Shown here piece by piece: positions 49,151 through 57,046 of a DNA stretch of 59,545 bases. The notes under the pieces were generated by a model. That model was not told the origin of the DNA. It ran no database searches and saw nothing but the letters and a program-made list of their open reading frames with translations. The translations under genes and the position numbers were made by a program. Each line of letters starts with the position of its first letter. Within the stretch, counting starts at the first letter, position 1. The stretch covers positions 1-59,545 of the forward strand of contig NZ_QICN01000015.1 of assembly GCF_003201205.1 (NCBI RefSeq), in the 5' to 3' direction. The DNA is from Sinimarinibacterium flocculans. GTDB lineage: Bacteria; Pseudomonadota; Gammaproteobacteria; Nevskiales; Nevskiaceae.

Positions 49151-49549
49151 TCAGGCGAGGGAGTTCATGGGCGGGCCGCGAGGGGCCGGAGTGAAGAATG
49201 CGGGGCGCGCAGGGTGCAGGACGGGAGGGCCGCGTGGAATGCGAACACTCAGCCAGCCGGCAGACGATGTTGGGTCCAGGCGATCAGGACCGATCAGCGC
49301 AGGCGCGGTATCGCCATCGGGGTCGAGGTATTGCCCAGGGAAGCCGACTGACGTGAGTTCGACTTCCAGGTGATCCGGATGATCATTGGCGTGTTCTTCG
49401 CCGAACAACAACCCGGCGTCAGCGTAGTGTGTGGACTCGTGAACGTGGCCAAGGCTCTCGATGCCCGCACAAACATGCAGATGCAAGCCGAGCAGCCTCG
49501 TTACAACGAGACCCGCGACCAGTGACCAGATGGCAAGAGAGCGAAACAT
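49151..49549 (-). CDS. Secreted His-rich protein ahead of czcC (CzcI-like position)
   Basis: The 132-aa protein has an N-terminal hydrophobic signal, then several His/Asp residues (HLHVCAGIE, HVHESTHYADA, HANDHPDHLEV) and a Pro/Arg-rich end (RIPRGPPVLHPARPAF). It occupies the place of czcI/cnrX-like genes, small periplasmic metal-sensing proteins in front of czc operons. Sequence identity to those is not evident. GGAACC and GTCTAG with a 17-bp spacer (49556-49584, minus) resemble an ECF-type promoter, but no ECF sigma gene is seen. Confidence 0.6.
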   Translation of the reverse strand: MFRSLAIWSLVAGLVVTRLLGLHLHVCAGIESLGHVHESTHYADAGLLFGEEHANDHPDHLEVELTSVGFPGQYLDPDGDTAPALIGPDRLDPTSSAGWLSVRIPRGPPVLHPARPAFFTPAPRGPPMNSLA

Positions 49550-49673
49550 CGAACGCTAGACTACCACGACCCTCGACAGGTTCCCGTTGCGTTGACGATC
49601 GCCGAGATCGACCCGCGGCCGCGAGTGCTGCTGATATCGATTGCCCAGCGCCGACCCTTCGGCACACCGCAGG

Positions 49674-49922
49674 TCACGCGACGTTCTCCCACTGCGGTGA
49701 GAACCGCTGAATCGAGATGCTGCCCATGATCTGCACAACGATCAGTGCCCCGTGCAGCGTCATCAGCAGGACAGGCGCCAAGACGCCTTGAGGGGGAATC
49801 ATCAGTACAGCCGAAGTCGAAACCTCGACCAAGCTGATATGGCGCTTTGCCAGACGATGATGCAACAAGTGCAGCGTTTGCACCGAGATTAAGGCGATCC
49901 AGGTCAATTCAGGTGTGAGCAT
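49674..49922 (-). CDS. Small membrane protein downstream of the CDF gene
   Basis: The 82-aa protein starts at ATG 49922 and overlaps the CDF gene by 14 bases. Hydrophobic segments are ALISVQTLHLLHH and GVLAPVLLMTLHGALIVVQI, with a cluster of His near the first. No family is recognised. The overlap suggests co-expression with the CDF transporter from the CadR-type promoter. Confidence 0.55.
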   Translation of the reverse strand: MLTPELTWIALISVQTLHLLHHRLAKRHISLVEVSTSAVLMIPPQGVLAPVLLMTLHGALIVVQIMGSISIQRFSPQWENVA

Positions 49923-50547
49923 GTCGAACTCCGGTCGTCGCCAGCTCACGGCGAGCTTGGGCGACCACTTGCTGGGCTGCCGAGATTGCCAAAGCACCCA
50001 TGATCCCGGCCACGACTAGATCAGGCCATGCGGTGCCGGTGCCGAATACGCCGATGGCTGCAAGAACGATGGCGACATTGCCGATCGCATCGTTGCGCGA
50101 GCACAGCCACACCGAGCGCATGTTGGCGTCGCCATCTCGAAAGGCGTAGAGCAGCACCGCTACGGCGAGGTTCGACGTCAGTGCCAATACACCGACAACA
50201 CCCATGGTCACCGCGTCCGGGGACACCCCTTGCAGCGCGTTCCAGCCCGCCTGTCCCAAGACATACAGGCCATAGCCACCCATGACCAGGCCCTTGGTCA
50301 AGGCTGCACGTGCTCGTGCGGTCAGCCCCATCGACAGGACGAACAACGAGACGGCGTAGTTGGCCGCATCGCCAAAGAAATCGACTGCGTCAGCGAGCAG
50401 TGCCGCCGATGCGGCATTCCAACCGGCAGCGATCTCCACCGCAAACATCGCCAGATTCACGACCAGGGCCACCCAGAGCACGCGGCGGTACGCAGGAGGC
50501 GGGGGCTGGCGAGAGCTGCATGGGCCGGAGGAACAAGCGTCAGACAT
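49909..50547 (-). CDS. Cation diffusion facilitator transporter (CzcD-like, short)
   Basis: The 212-aa protein starts at ATG 50547 (MSDACSSGPCSS). It has six membrane helices. Helix 2 is SAALLADAVDFFGDAANYAV with the typical Asp residues, and helix 5 region is SVWLCSRNDAIGNVAIVLAA. The C-terminal metal-binding domain is absent. A short Cys-rich N-terminus (DACSSGPC) may bind metal. It is controlled by a CadR-type promoter just upstream and is divergent from the regulator. Confidence 0.85.
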   Translation of the reverse strand: MSDACSSGPCSSRQPPPPAYRRVLWVALVVNLAMFAVEIAAGWNAASAALLADAVDFFGDAANYAVSLFVLSMGLTARARAALTKGLVMGGYGLYVLGQAGWNALQGVSPDAVTMGVVGVLALTSNLAVAVLLYAFRDGDANMRSVWLCSRNDAIGNVAIVLAAIGVFGTGTAWPDLVVAGIMGALAISAAQQVVAQARRELATTGVRHAHT

Positions 50548-50575
50548 GGGGTGCTTGGAATGGAGCGGTGGCGGT

Positions 50576-50606
50576 ATTGCACACCCTGTAGTAACTTCAG
50601 GGTCAA
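50576..50606 (-). promoter_or_regulatory. CadR/PbrR-type promoter of the CDF gene
   Basis: On the minus strand TTGACC (50601-50606) and TGCAAT (50576-50581) are 19 bp apart. The spacer holds the dyad CCCTGAAGT...ACTACAGGG, close to the known Cd/Pb/Zn MerR-operator consensus. The divergent regulator gene begins 15 bases beyond the -35. Confidence 0.85.
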
Positions 50607-50620
50607 GGAGGTGGGTGTGC

Positions 50621-51130
50621 ATGCCCGAGACCTATCGCATCGGCGAGTTGGCGCGCGAACTGTCCGTGCCGGTGGAGACCATCCGCTACTACGAGAAAGC
50701 GGGTTTGCTCGCGCGTCCGGCCCGCAGCTATGGCAACTATCGCCTCTACAATGAGAGTCAGCGCCAGCAGCTTGCGTTTGTGCTGCATTGCCGCGCGCTG
50801 GACATGACGCAGGCCGAAATCCGTCAACTGCTGGATCTGCAGAGCAGGCCAGAGCAAGGCTGCGAAGAGGTCAACCACGTGCTCGATGCGCATATTGATC
50901 ACGTCCTGGTCCGCATTCGAACCCTGCATGCGCTGGAAGCCGAGCTTCGGAAAATCCGGGCCTCCTGCCATGCCGGGGGCACCACAAAGGACTGTGCGAT
51001 CTTGCAGGAACTAAGCGGCACGCGGGCACGTGCATCGCGAATAGAATCGGCCGCGACCCCTCGCGACCGACAGCGTCGTAGCGTAGCAAGTACCCGAGAC
51101 GGACTTGGTCGGTCGCGATGTCAACGCTGA
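50621..51130 (+). CDS. MerR-family Cd/Pb/Zn-responsive regulator (CadR-like)
   Basis: The 169-aa protein starts at ATG 50621. The HTH is YRIGELARELSVPVETIRYY. The metal-binding residues of the CadR/PbrR group are present: Cys in QGCEEVN and the C-terminal pair SCHAGG and KDCAIL. The C-terminal 30 residues are Arg-rich and longer than usual. It should bind the adjacent dyad and control the CDF gene, and probably itself. Confidence 0.9.
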   Translation: MPETYRIGELARELSVPVETIRYYEKAGLLARPARSYGNYRLYNESQRQQLAFVLHCRALDMTQAEIRQLLDLQSRPEQGCEEVNHVLDAHIDHVLVRIRTLHALEAELRKIRASCHAGGTTKDCAILQELSGTRARASRIESAATPRDRQRRSVASTRDGLGRSRCQR

Positions 51131-51236
51131 TATGTCGCTTGCCGCTCGATATCCAATGAAGACCAATTTCGAGTCGCGATACGAAGTTGACTCGCGTCAG
51201 CGCATCGACTTGCGCGGGAATGAAGACGTGGGCCCT

Positions 51237-51989
51237 CTAGCCGAACGTGGCTTGCATGAGCTCCCTGAACGCGACGAGATCGCTTCCCTCCGGGACACCG
51301 CCCCAGATCTGCCAGTGAATCAGGTCGTCAAAGACCGCAAGGGCATCGTCGCTTAGCTTCCAGCCGCAGGTCTTGTACGCGTGATAATGACGACCAATCG
51401 GCTGGATCTGGTCAAGCCTGAGAATCGAGGTCTGCGGCCCACCTTCGAGCGGCAGCTGATCCCACATGAACTGTGGGTACTCGCAATGCCGAATCCGATC
51501 GATGAAGCCGTCGTTGAAGCCGGCGCGCGAACCGTCCTTGTCGGCACCGTAGAACGGCGCCACGAGCATTGTTGGGGCGGTCGTCGCGTTCGGCATGCCC
51601 TTGGTGAGCCCGCGATCCACGGTTGGACATTCATCGGAGATGACGATGCACGGGCGGCGCTTGGCGCGGTACGCGGCCCATACCTCGCCAGGCTTGAGCG
51701 GAAGTGCTGCGACCGGCAACGCCGTCACGGGCTTTAACGGTTCGCCTACTTTCAGGGGGGAAACCTTGACGGTCGCGCTGCCGTGCTCGGTAGGCACCGT
51801 TCGGCCAACAGGTTCGAATTGGTAGGGCACCTGATCCGTATGTGCAACGAAGCAATACAGCAAGGCCCCTCGGCACAGCGTATGGCCCTCATCCGGGACC
51901 CACCAGCGCGAAGGGTCCTGGATGATGGCCTGGACGCAGTCGTCAGGATAAGTCCGAACCCTTGCGGGTCGATGATGTCCAGACGTCAT
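51237..51989 (-). CDS. PemK/MazF-like protein, probable toxin partner of the Panacea gene
   Basis: The 250-aa protein starts at ATG 51989 and overlaps the upstream gene by 47 bases. The central part (KPGEVWAAYRAKRRPCIVIS) resembles the first strands of PemK/MazF-fold proteins, with the conserved Arg-Pro after the turn. Later parts (TMLVAPFYGADKDG, FMWDQLPLEGG, LIHWQIWGGVP) are not assigned. It is longer than classical MazF toxins (~110 aa). Tight overlap with a Panacea-domain gene supports a toxin-antitoxin pair. Confidence 0.55.
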   Translation of the reverse strand: MTSGHHRPARVRTYPDDCVQAIIQDPSRWWVPDEGHTLCRGALLYCFVAHTDQVPYQFEPVGRTVPTEHGSATVKVSPLKVGEPLKPVTALPVAALPLKPGEVWAAYRAKRRPCIVISDECPTVDRGLTKGMPNATTAPTMLVAPFYGADKDGSRAGFNDGFIDRIRHCEYPQFMWDQLPLEGGPQTSILRLDQIQPIGRHYHAYKTCGWKLSDDALAVFDDLIHWQIWGGVPEGSDLVAFRELMQATFG

Positions 51990-52734
51990 CGGAGAACTCG
52001 GCCACCAGATTGCCTTCAGGAAGTGCTGGCCCCGCCAGACTTTCCAGCCACGCCACACCCTGTTCAAACACCTCGTCGTATCGGGGTTGATCGAGCTTCA
52101 CGAGCTTCTGGCGACCCGCCGAGCGGGTGCTCGACTGCTCGCGGATCGTCTTGAGCCGTTCCCGTAGCTTCTTCTGTTTGTTCGCTGAAAGCGTCGACGC
52201 GGTATCGGCGACGTCGGCATTTTTAATTGGGCGCGCGCGCGCCTCCAGGGCGAAATCCAGCCTCTGACCCGGCGCGGCATCCAGCATGGGCGCGGTCCGG
52301 TAGACAAAGTCGAGCAATGCCGGCGTGTCTTTGCCGAAGCGATGGACGAGAGGGCGCAGTTCCCGTCGGATGCAGGACGGCAATGAGTTCTCCTTGGCTT
52401 CGAGAAGTCGGTCATCCGACTTCCACCACCGAAACCAGTCCTGACGGTCGCCATAGTCGCTGGCCATGACCTTCTCGTCGGCCTGCACCATTCGCACGGC
52501 AGGTGCGATGCGTGCGTGTACGTCCTGCGCCCACGGTCCGAACTTGTAGAAAGTCCAGTTCGCCCCGGTGAATGTCCGACCCTCCTCGTAGCGTGCGTGG
52601 ATTAGGTCCGCGAGATAGCAGTACTTGAGCAGGTGGATGGGGCCCAGCTGCCGATCAAAAAAATCATCCTCCTGCCCGGCAAGCAGCAGGGCGTACTGGA
52701 GGATCAGATCCGCTTTGGCGGCATCAACGGACAT
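51943..52734 (-). CDS. Panacea (DUF4065)-domain protein, probable antitoxin
   Basis: The 263-aa protein has an N-terminal region, HLLKYCYLADLIHARYEEGR, then FTGANWTFYKFGPWAQDVHA. This is the Panacea/SocA-like signature LLYLAD...G..W..YxxGP. Panacea domains occur in antitoxins paired with many different toxins (PanAT systems). The C-terminal part is charged (KKLRERLKTIREQSSTRSAG). It precedes and overlaps the PemK-like gene, the usual antitoxin-first order. Confidence 0.7.
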   Translation of the reverse strand: MSVDAAKADLILQYALLLAGQEDDFFDRQLGPIHLLKYCYLADLIHARYEEGRTFTGANWTFYKFGPWAQDVHARIAPAVRMVQADEKVMASDYGDRQDWFRWWKSDDRLLEAKENSLPSCIRRELRPLVHRFGKDTPALLDFVYRTAPMLDAAPGQRLDFALEARARPIKNADVADTASTLSANKQKKLRERLKTIREQSSTRSAGRQKLVKLDQPRYDEVFEQGVAWLESLAGPALPEGNLVAEFSDDVWTSSTRKGSDLS

Positions 52735-52811
52735 ACGGGGGCGCGCTGCGGGCGCTGGCGAAGACGGCGCGCATTATTGCGATGTCCGCGGAAGACGCAA
52801 GTCGTGTGCGC

Positions 52812-54011
52812 TCACTCTGGCTCGTCTCCGACGTCTTGGTCCGCGACCGTGTTGCTCGATGCATCGTATCGCGATGAGCCGCTGCGGCGGCGCCCGTGAA
52901 CCAGCAGATTCGCCACCTTTCGTCCGACCATCGAGCCCGAGTCTGAGTATCGTACGACGCTCTTCACAGTCCGATGCCCCGTCATCGCCATGGTATCGGA
53001 CAAGGGCACGGCGTTCATGCCTGCCTCTGTCGCGAAGCCGCGCCGCAGGCTGTGGCCGGCAAAATCGCCATTGAGTCCCGCCAGCGACGCGCGTGACTTG
53101 ACGATCTGGCCGACCGAATGCGGCGTCAGCCCGCCACCGAGCGACGCGCCACCGCGATAAAGACGACGAAAGATCGGACCGCTCCGAATCTGGGCGCGAT
53201 CGAGCCACGCACGCATCGCGACCGCCGCCTCGTCGACCACCGGCTTGGGCCCGACGTCGCCGGTCTTGGACCGGCGCATCCTGAACACGGCGCTCCGATC
53301 ATTGAGCCATTCGAGATCCTCGACGAGGGCCGCCGCGATCTCCGAGCGGCGGCGGCCCCCGCTGGCCCACCCGAACAGAAGCAGTGCTCGGTCCCGCAGG
53401 CCCTCCAGTGAATCATCGCAGGTGTCCAGCATCGCATCGAGGGCTTCCTGCGTGGCCGCCGCCTTGGGCTTGGGAGCCTGGCCAAGCTCGAGCGCCAGCT
53501 TGCGACAGTCGGTGAGCAATCGCCGTACCGATGCGTCCTCGGTCGGGCTGATCAACTGCTTTTCGTGGTGCGCCCAGGACAGGATTGCAAGACGGTGGTC
53601 GATCGTCGACATCTTCAACGAACCCAAGCGCGCCTTGAATCGCCCGTCGACGAGAGCCTGGTCGACGGCGGGTGGCATCACCGTTTCGAGTGAGAGCCTG
53701 CCGGCCGTATCCCGCTGCGGCAGGCCGAAGTGGTCGAGCACGAACTGGACGACGATGGCGGACGGTGTGGGCACCGGGAGGGGCTCTCCGAACCGGGCCT
53801 GCGCCCAAGCGCAAACGTAGCGCAGCGCCCGGGCGTAGGTCTCCCAGGTGCTGCTGGGTGTCGCCGCAAGCCGAAATGCCCGCAGCGCCGCTTGGGTACC
53901 GGCTTCGAGGCTGGCACGATCGCTGACGACAACCGCTTCAGGCAACAGCGCGCTCGCGGATCGGGCCGCTGCGAGCAGTGCGTCGCCGGTGATGGAATCA
54001 TCTTCTATCAT
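52812..54011 (-). CDS. tnpS: Tyrosine recombinase TnpS (cointegrate resolution)
   Basis: The 399-aa protein starts at ATG 54011. The C-terminal catalytic domain has the recombinase residues: first Arg in WASGGRRRSEIAAALVED, Lys in RRSKTGDVGP, H-x-x-R in AGHSLRRGFATEAG, His in MTGHRTVKSVVRYSD and the nucleophile Tyr in VRYSD. The N-terminal SAM-like domain (TWETYARALRYVCAWAQARF) binds the core site. In Tn4651-type transposons TnpS resolves cointegrates at a site next to the divergent tnpT, which matches the layout here. Confidence 0.9.
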   Translation of the reverse strand: MIEDDSITGDALLAAARSASALLPEAVVVSDRASLEAGTQAALRAFRLAATPSSTWETYARALRYVCAWAQARFGEPLPVPTPSAIVVQFVLDHFGLPQRDTAGRLSLETVMPPAVDQALVDGRFKARLGSLKMSTIDHRLAILSWAHHEKQLISPTEDASVRRLLTDCRKLALELGQAPKPKAAATQEALDAMLDTCDDSLEGLRDRALLLFGWASGGRRRSEIAAALVEDLEWLNDRSAVFRMRRSKTGDVGPKPVVDEAAVAMRAWLDRAQIRSGPIFRRLYRGGASLGGGLTPHSVGQIVKSRASLAGLNGDFAGHSLRRGFATEAGMNAVPLSDTMAMTGHRTVKSVVRYSDSGSMVGRKVANLLVHGRRRSGSSRYDASSNTVADQDVGDEPE

Positions 54012-54045
54012 ACGTAATACGTTATATTCATGACGAGTCAGAAAA

Positions 54046-54080
54046 ATAAGTTTCGATAAATATCCATTATCGAAACTTAT
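54046..54080. repeat. Perfect inverted repeat, probable TnpS recombination core (res/rst site)
   Basis: Two 14-bp arms (ATAAGTTTCGATAA at 54046-54059 and its exact reverse complement at 54067-54080) flank the 7-bp spacer ATATCCA. The arms plus short spacer have the format of tyrosine-recombinase crossover sites. It lies in the 105-bp region between divergent tnpS and tnpT, where the Tn4651 resolution site is located. Confidence 0.85.
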
Positions 54081-54116
54081 CGGAGTTTTCGACGTTTTGA
54101 AAGTTGGGAGACCGTC

Positions 54117-55142
54117 ATGCGTCCTGGCGTCACTTTGGAAGATGTCACCCGAGCGGCCGATTTGCTGCTCGAAAAAGGCGATCGGCCGACCATCGAGGGA
54201 GTGCGCGGCGTGCTTGGCACCGGGTCGCCAGCCACCGTCAACGCCCATCTCAAGGCTTATTACCAAGCACTGCCGGCGCGCCTGAACCTGCCGGCGCCGA
54301 TCGCGACGGCGGCCGCTCAGCTCTACCAGAGCATCCGGGATGCCGCACAGGTCGAGGTCGACCAGATCGAGGGTGAGCGTCGCGCTGCCCTGGACGCCGA
54401 TCGCGCAGCGCTTGAGGGCGAGCGCCGCACTTACGAATCCGAGAAAAACCAGTTGCAGGCGCAGGCCACCGCACTAGCCGCGGACTTGGCTGTAGCGCGC
54501 GATCAGGTTTCGGCCAGTCAGCGCCAGTTGGCCGCGCTTCAGGTGCAGATTGCGGACGCCTTGCGCGCCGTCAGCGCCGCCGAGGCCCGTGCGCAGGCGG
54601 CGATTGAAGAGCGCGACCGCGCGGCGCGCAAGCATCAGGAGGAGATTGAGCAGTTGCGCGCCCGCGCCGACGGCAACGAGCGACACCTGCTGGGCCAGAT
54701 CGACGAGCAACGGACCCAGAACCGCCGCCTGATCTCCGAGCGTGAAAAGGAGCAGGCGGCAAGCGCCAAGCGGATTGCCGATCTGGACGCGGCGATCGCG
54801 CAGTTCTCAAAGGACCTCGCGGAGCAGCGCAAGGACGCAATCCGCCTGTCGGCCGAGCTGTCGCGAGAACAGCGCGCGCGATCGGTCGCAGAAGCTTCGT
54901 TGGGTTCCGCTGCGGACGCGCACGAGCGCGAGCTGGCGTCGCTTCAGACCCAGCGCGACCAACTCCGAGCCGACCGCGATCATGAGCGAGCACGAGCCGA
55001 TCGACTGGCGCACGAGCGCGACGCCGCTGCCGGCGACGCCGCCGGGCTGCGGGGGAGGCTCGAAGGACTCGAAGCGCAACTGGACCGCCTCGTTCCGACG
55101 GCCGCCCGCAGTAAGTCAGGGCGTCCCAAGGCCGATTCCTGA
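54117..55142 (+). CDS. tnpT: TnpT, KfrA-like DNA-binding coiled-coil protein
   Basis: The 341-aa protein starts at ATG 54117 with GGGAG six bases upstream. Residues ~1-110 form a KfrA_N-like DNA-binding domain (VTLEDVTRAADLLLEKGDRP, GVRGVLGTGSPATVNAHLKA). Residues ~110-320 are almost unbroken coiled coil, rich in Ala, Arg, Glu and Gln. TnpT of Tn4651 aids TnpS-mediated resolution by binding the resolution site. Divergent from tnpS across the inverted-repeat site. Confidence 0.88.
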   Translation: MRPGVTLEDVTRAADLLLEKGDRPTIEGVRGVLGTGSPATVNAHLKAYYQALPARLNLPAPIATAAAQLYQSIRDAAQVEVDQIEGERRAALDADRAALEGERRTYESEKNQLQAQATALAADLAVARDQVSASQRQLAALQVQIADALRAVSAAEARAQAAIEERDRAARKHQEEIEQLRARADGNERHLLGQIDEQRTQNRRLISEREKEQAASAKRIADLDAAIAQFSKDLAEQRKDAIRLSAELSREQRARSVAEASLGSAADAHERELASLQTQRDQLRADRDHERARADRLAHERDAAAGDAAGLRGRLEGLEAQLDRLVPTAARSKSGRPKADS

Positions 55143-55289
55143 AGGACGCTGCGAGCCGCCGAGAACGAGCGATAAGGTCAAGGTATGGCTGATTGATATG
55201 CTGGTCCATGACTGGCAGAAACTCAGAGCAGACGGCAGCACATCGGCAATGCGATAGGATTTGAAGTAAATCAATAAGGTATAGATGTG
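55143..55289. other. Non-coding stretch after tnpT
   Basis: About 150 bases between the tnpT stop and the IR-like sequence at 55290. No gene, RNA or clear hairpin is seen. It is part of the right terminal region of the transposon. Confidence 0.5.
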
Positions 55290-55316
55290 TTTGGCGTTTC
55301 AGGAGAGCTTCCGTGG
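55290..55316 (+). repeat. Extra terminal-repeat-like sequence inside the right end
   Basis: These 27 bases match the most conserved part of the terminal repeats (55424-55450) with two mismatches and the same orientation, 134 bases further in. The outer GGGGTAATT-type bases do not follow, so it is not a full end. It could be a second transposase-binding site or a relic of a nested end. Confidence 0.75.
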
Positions 55317-55411
55317 ACGACTTTTTTCGTTTTATCGAGATTTTGTGGATAAGTCGAATCTACGAGCAACGGCATGCGGCAGTCGCACACATTTCTGCTT
55401 AAAAACAGAAG

Positions 55412-55459
55412 CTTAGAGACCTCTTTGGCGTCTCAGAAGAGCTTCCGTGGGATTAGGCC
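55412..55459 (-). repeat. Right terminal inverted repeat (IRR) of the transposon
   Basis: Read inward on the minus strand it begins GGCCTAATCCCACGG and ends CTAAG after 48 bases. It matches IRL at 39 of 48 positions. Bases 3 and 4 are CC instead of GG, which departs from the usual GGGG outer end. Confidence 0.9.
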
Positions 55460-55464
55460 TGGTT
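55460..55464. repeat. Target-site duplication TGGTT, right copy
   Basis: TGGTT directly follows the right inverted repeat and matches 1946-1950. It fixes the transposon boundary to the base. Confidence 0.93.
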
Positions 55465-55770
55465 GGCGTTGACGGCAAGTTGCTTGGAGCGGTCCCGCGT
55501 GAGCTGATCGATGGCCTGCCCGATCGCATCGTCTCGGACATCCGCCGGCAGATCAGGATTGAGCCTCGACAGCGCGGCGCGAAGCCGGCGCGTGAGCACC
55601 ACCTGATGCTCGCTCTCTCGCCCTTCCGAGCCGTGTTCGCCGAAGGTTTCGGTGTAGAGGTTCGCGTGCGTCCAGCCCAGCGACTCAAGGCATGCAATGG
55701 CCGGCTGCTCGACCAGCATCAGCTCGCCATAGCTGGCGGACATTTCCCTGATGCCGAGCGTGGGGCTCAT
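55465..55770 (-). pseudogene. hsdR: Type I restriction enzyme R subunit, 5' part (separated by transposon)
   Basis: The first ~102 codons of hsdR: SASYGELMLVEQPAIACLES, then VVLTRRLRAALSRLNPDLPA and IDQLTRDRSKQLAVNAN. At this point the transposon begins, and its first bases add Gln-Ala and a stop. The continuation is at 96-1950. The start at 55770 overlaps the nucleotidyltransferase-like gene by four bases (ATGA), so hsdR belonged to a coupled operon. Confidence 0.92.
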
Positions 55771-56450
55771 GCGGTCATTTCTCGCAGGCGGGCCAGAACA
55801 ATGTCCGTGCGCTGACCGTCGGCAATCAAGCCCGGCAAGACGTTTTCAAAGTCCGGCTGACGCAGCAGCGTCGTCAACTCAGCAGCCACGAACAGGCGCA
55901 GTTCCGCCGATACCTGTCGCAGCTCCTGTGGTAGCGCGGGGCGGCCATCCACAACGATCAGGATGTCTTCCAGGTCATGACTGTAGAGGTCGCGTTTACC
56001 GCGCGTGATGAAAGCCTCCAGCTTGGTCGCCACGAACACCGGCGCGGAAATCAGGCGGATATTCAGCCGCTCGGCGAGTCTCTCGGTAGAGGCCGTACGC
56101 ACCGCCTCGGGGTACCAGCGGTTCGCAAAGCCCAGCACCTGCGGATCGGTAGGCATCAGATCGAAGGTGATGCGGCTGTCGCGATGCTTCCAACGGCAGA
56201 TCACGCCGCTCTCGGCATCGCGTACGAATCCCCGCTTCGGCAGTTCCGCCTCAATGGCATAGAAACGACTCAACGTCGCGGCCTCGGCCACCGCATCCAC
56301 ATCGTCGGTGGGGCGTATGCCCGTGGCCTGCACATCGGTCAGGAGCAGCCCGGCCGCGCAGCCGCCGACGAACACCAGCTCGTCGCAGAGAGTGCCCAAG
56401 GCCTCGGCAATCAGAGTGAGCGTCGGCAAGTTGGGATCGTCAGGACGCAT
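55767..56450 (-). CDS. Nucleotidyltransferase-fold protein (AbiEii/MenT-like) inside the hsd operon
   Basis: The 227-aa protein has FVGGCAAGLLLTDVQATG and RPTDDVDAVAEA, that is the GG...(D)xD pattern of DNA polymerase beta-type nucleotidyltransferases such as AbiEii toxins. SRITFDLMPTDPQVLGF could hold a further acidic residue. ATKLEAFITRGKRDLYSHDL matches the Lys-rich helix common in this family. It overlaps the HTH gene by 11 bases and hsdR by four. It is probably the toxin or effector of an abortive-infection module carried in the restriction operon. Confidence 0.82.
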   Translation of the reverse strand: MRPDDPNLPTLTLIAEALGTLCDELVFVGGCAAGLLLTDVQATGIRPTDDVDAVAEAATLSRFYAIEAELPKRGFVRDAESGVICRWKHRDSRITFDLMPTDPQVLGFANRWYPEAVRTASTERLAERLNIRLISAPVFVATKLEAFITRGKRDLYSHDLEDILIVVDGRPALPQELRQVSAELRLFVAAELTTLLRQPDFENVLPGLIADGQRTDIVLARLREMTA

Positions 56451-56970
56451 CGGTCAGGCCCAGTAGCCGCTTCAAGTGCTGGGCTGCCAGGGCTCGCTCG
56501 CGGGCGCGCCCCATGCGCAGCGCATCTTGCAGGGCCAACAGCTCGTGCATGGCAGGGTCTGCAAGGGCCACATCAGGCACGGTGCGGCATAGCGGCGACA
56601 GGCTCGGGCCACGTACCGTGCCTTCGGCATGGGGCCAGACCGGAGCCTCCCCGGGGGAGCTGCGAATCTCTCCTGCCAGCGGTGCGGCACCAAAGGCGGT
56701 TGCCACACCGCGGCGTGGCGCGCCGATCACGGCAGGAAAGGCGTAGCGCACGCCGTGCACGGCAAACTCCAGCAACGCCGTGCGCACCGTTTGCCACTGA
56801 CCGCGCCCTTTTTCCACGGCCAGCCCTGCGGCGATGCAGCGCTTCACGCTGCGATGCACCTGCGAGGCGCTCATCTGCAAAGCCTCGCCCAGGGTCGCGT
56901 AAGTCCAGGCGCGGTCGGCATGAGCGACCTGCTTGAACAGCACCAACACGTCCTGTGGCTTCAGTTCCAC
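56440..56970 (-). CDS. Winged-HTH protein, probable antitoxin/regulator of the nucleotidyltransferase
   Basis: The 176-aa protein starts at GTG 56970. The N-terminal ~65 residues look like a winged helix (AWTYATLGEALQMSASQVHR, SVKRCIAAGLAVEKGRGQWQ). The middle and C-terminus are not assigned. A 22-bp perfect palindrome lies six bases in front of the start codon, which suggests autorepression. It overlaps the nucleotidyltransferase gene, as antitoxin-toxin pairs do. Confidence 0.75.
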   Translation of the reverse strand: MELKPQDVLVLFKQVAHADRAWTYATLGEALQMSASQVHRSVKRCIAAGLAVEKGRGQWQTVRTALLEFAVHGVRYAFPAVIGAPRRGVATAFGAAPLAGEIRSSPGEAPVWPHAEGTVRGPSLSPLCRTVPDVALADPAMHELLALQDALRMGRARERALAAQHLKRLLGLTDAS

Positions 56971-56976
56971 CGTTTA

Positions 56977-56998
56977 TTCCATATTCTGGAATATGGAA
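56977..56998. promoter_or_regulatory. Perfect 22-bp palindrome, probable operator of the HTH/nucleotidyltransferase operon
   Basis: Arms TTCCATATTC and GAATATGGAA flank a TG centre. It ends six bases upstream of the GTG start of the HTH gene, where a repressor would block transcription or translation initiation. Confidence 0.75.
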
Positions 56999-57046
56999 TA
57001 TCAACCAGATCGACAGCGATGGCAAGCCCGCAGGCTCAGCGCGGCG

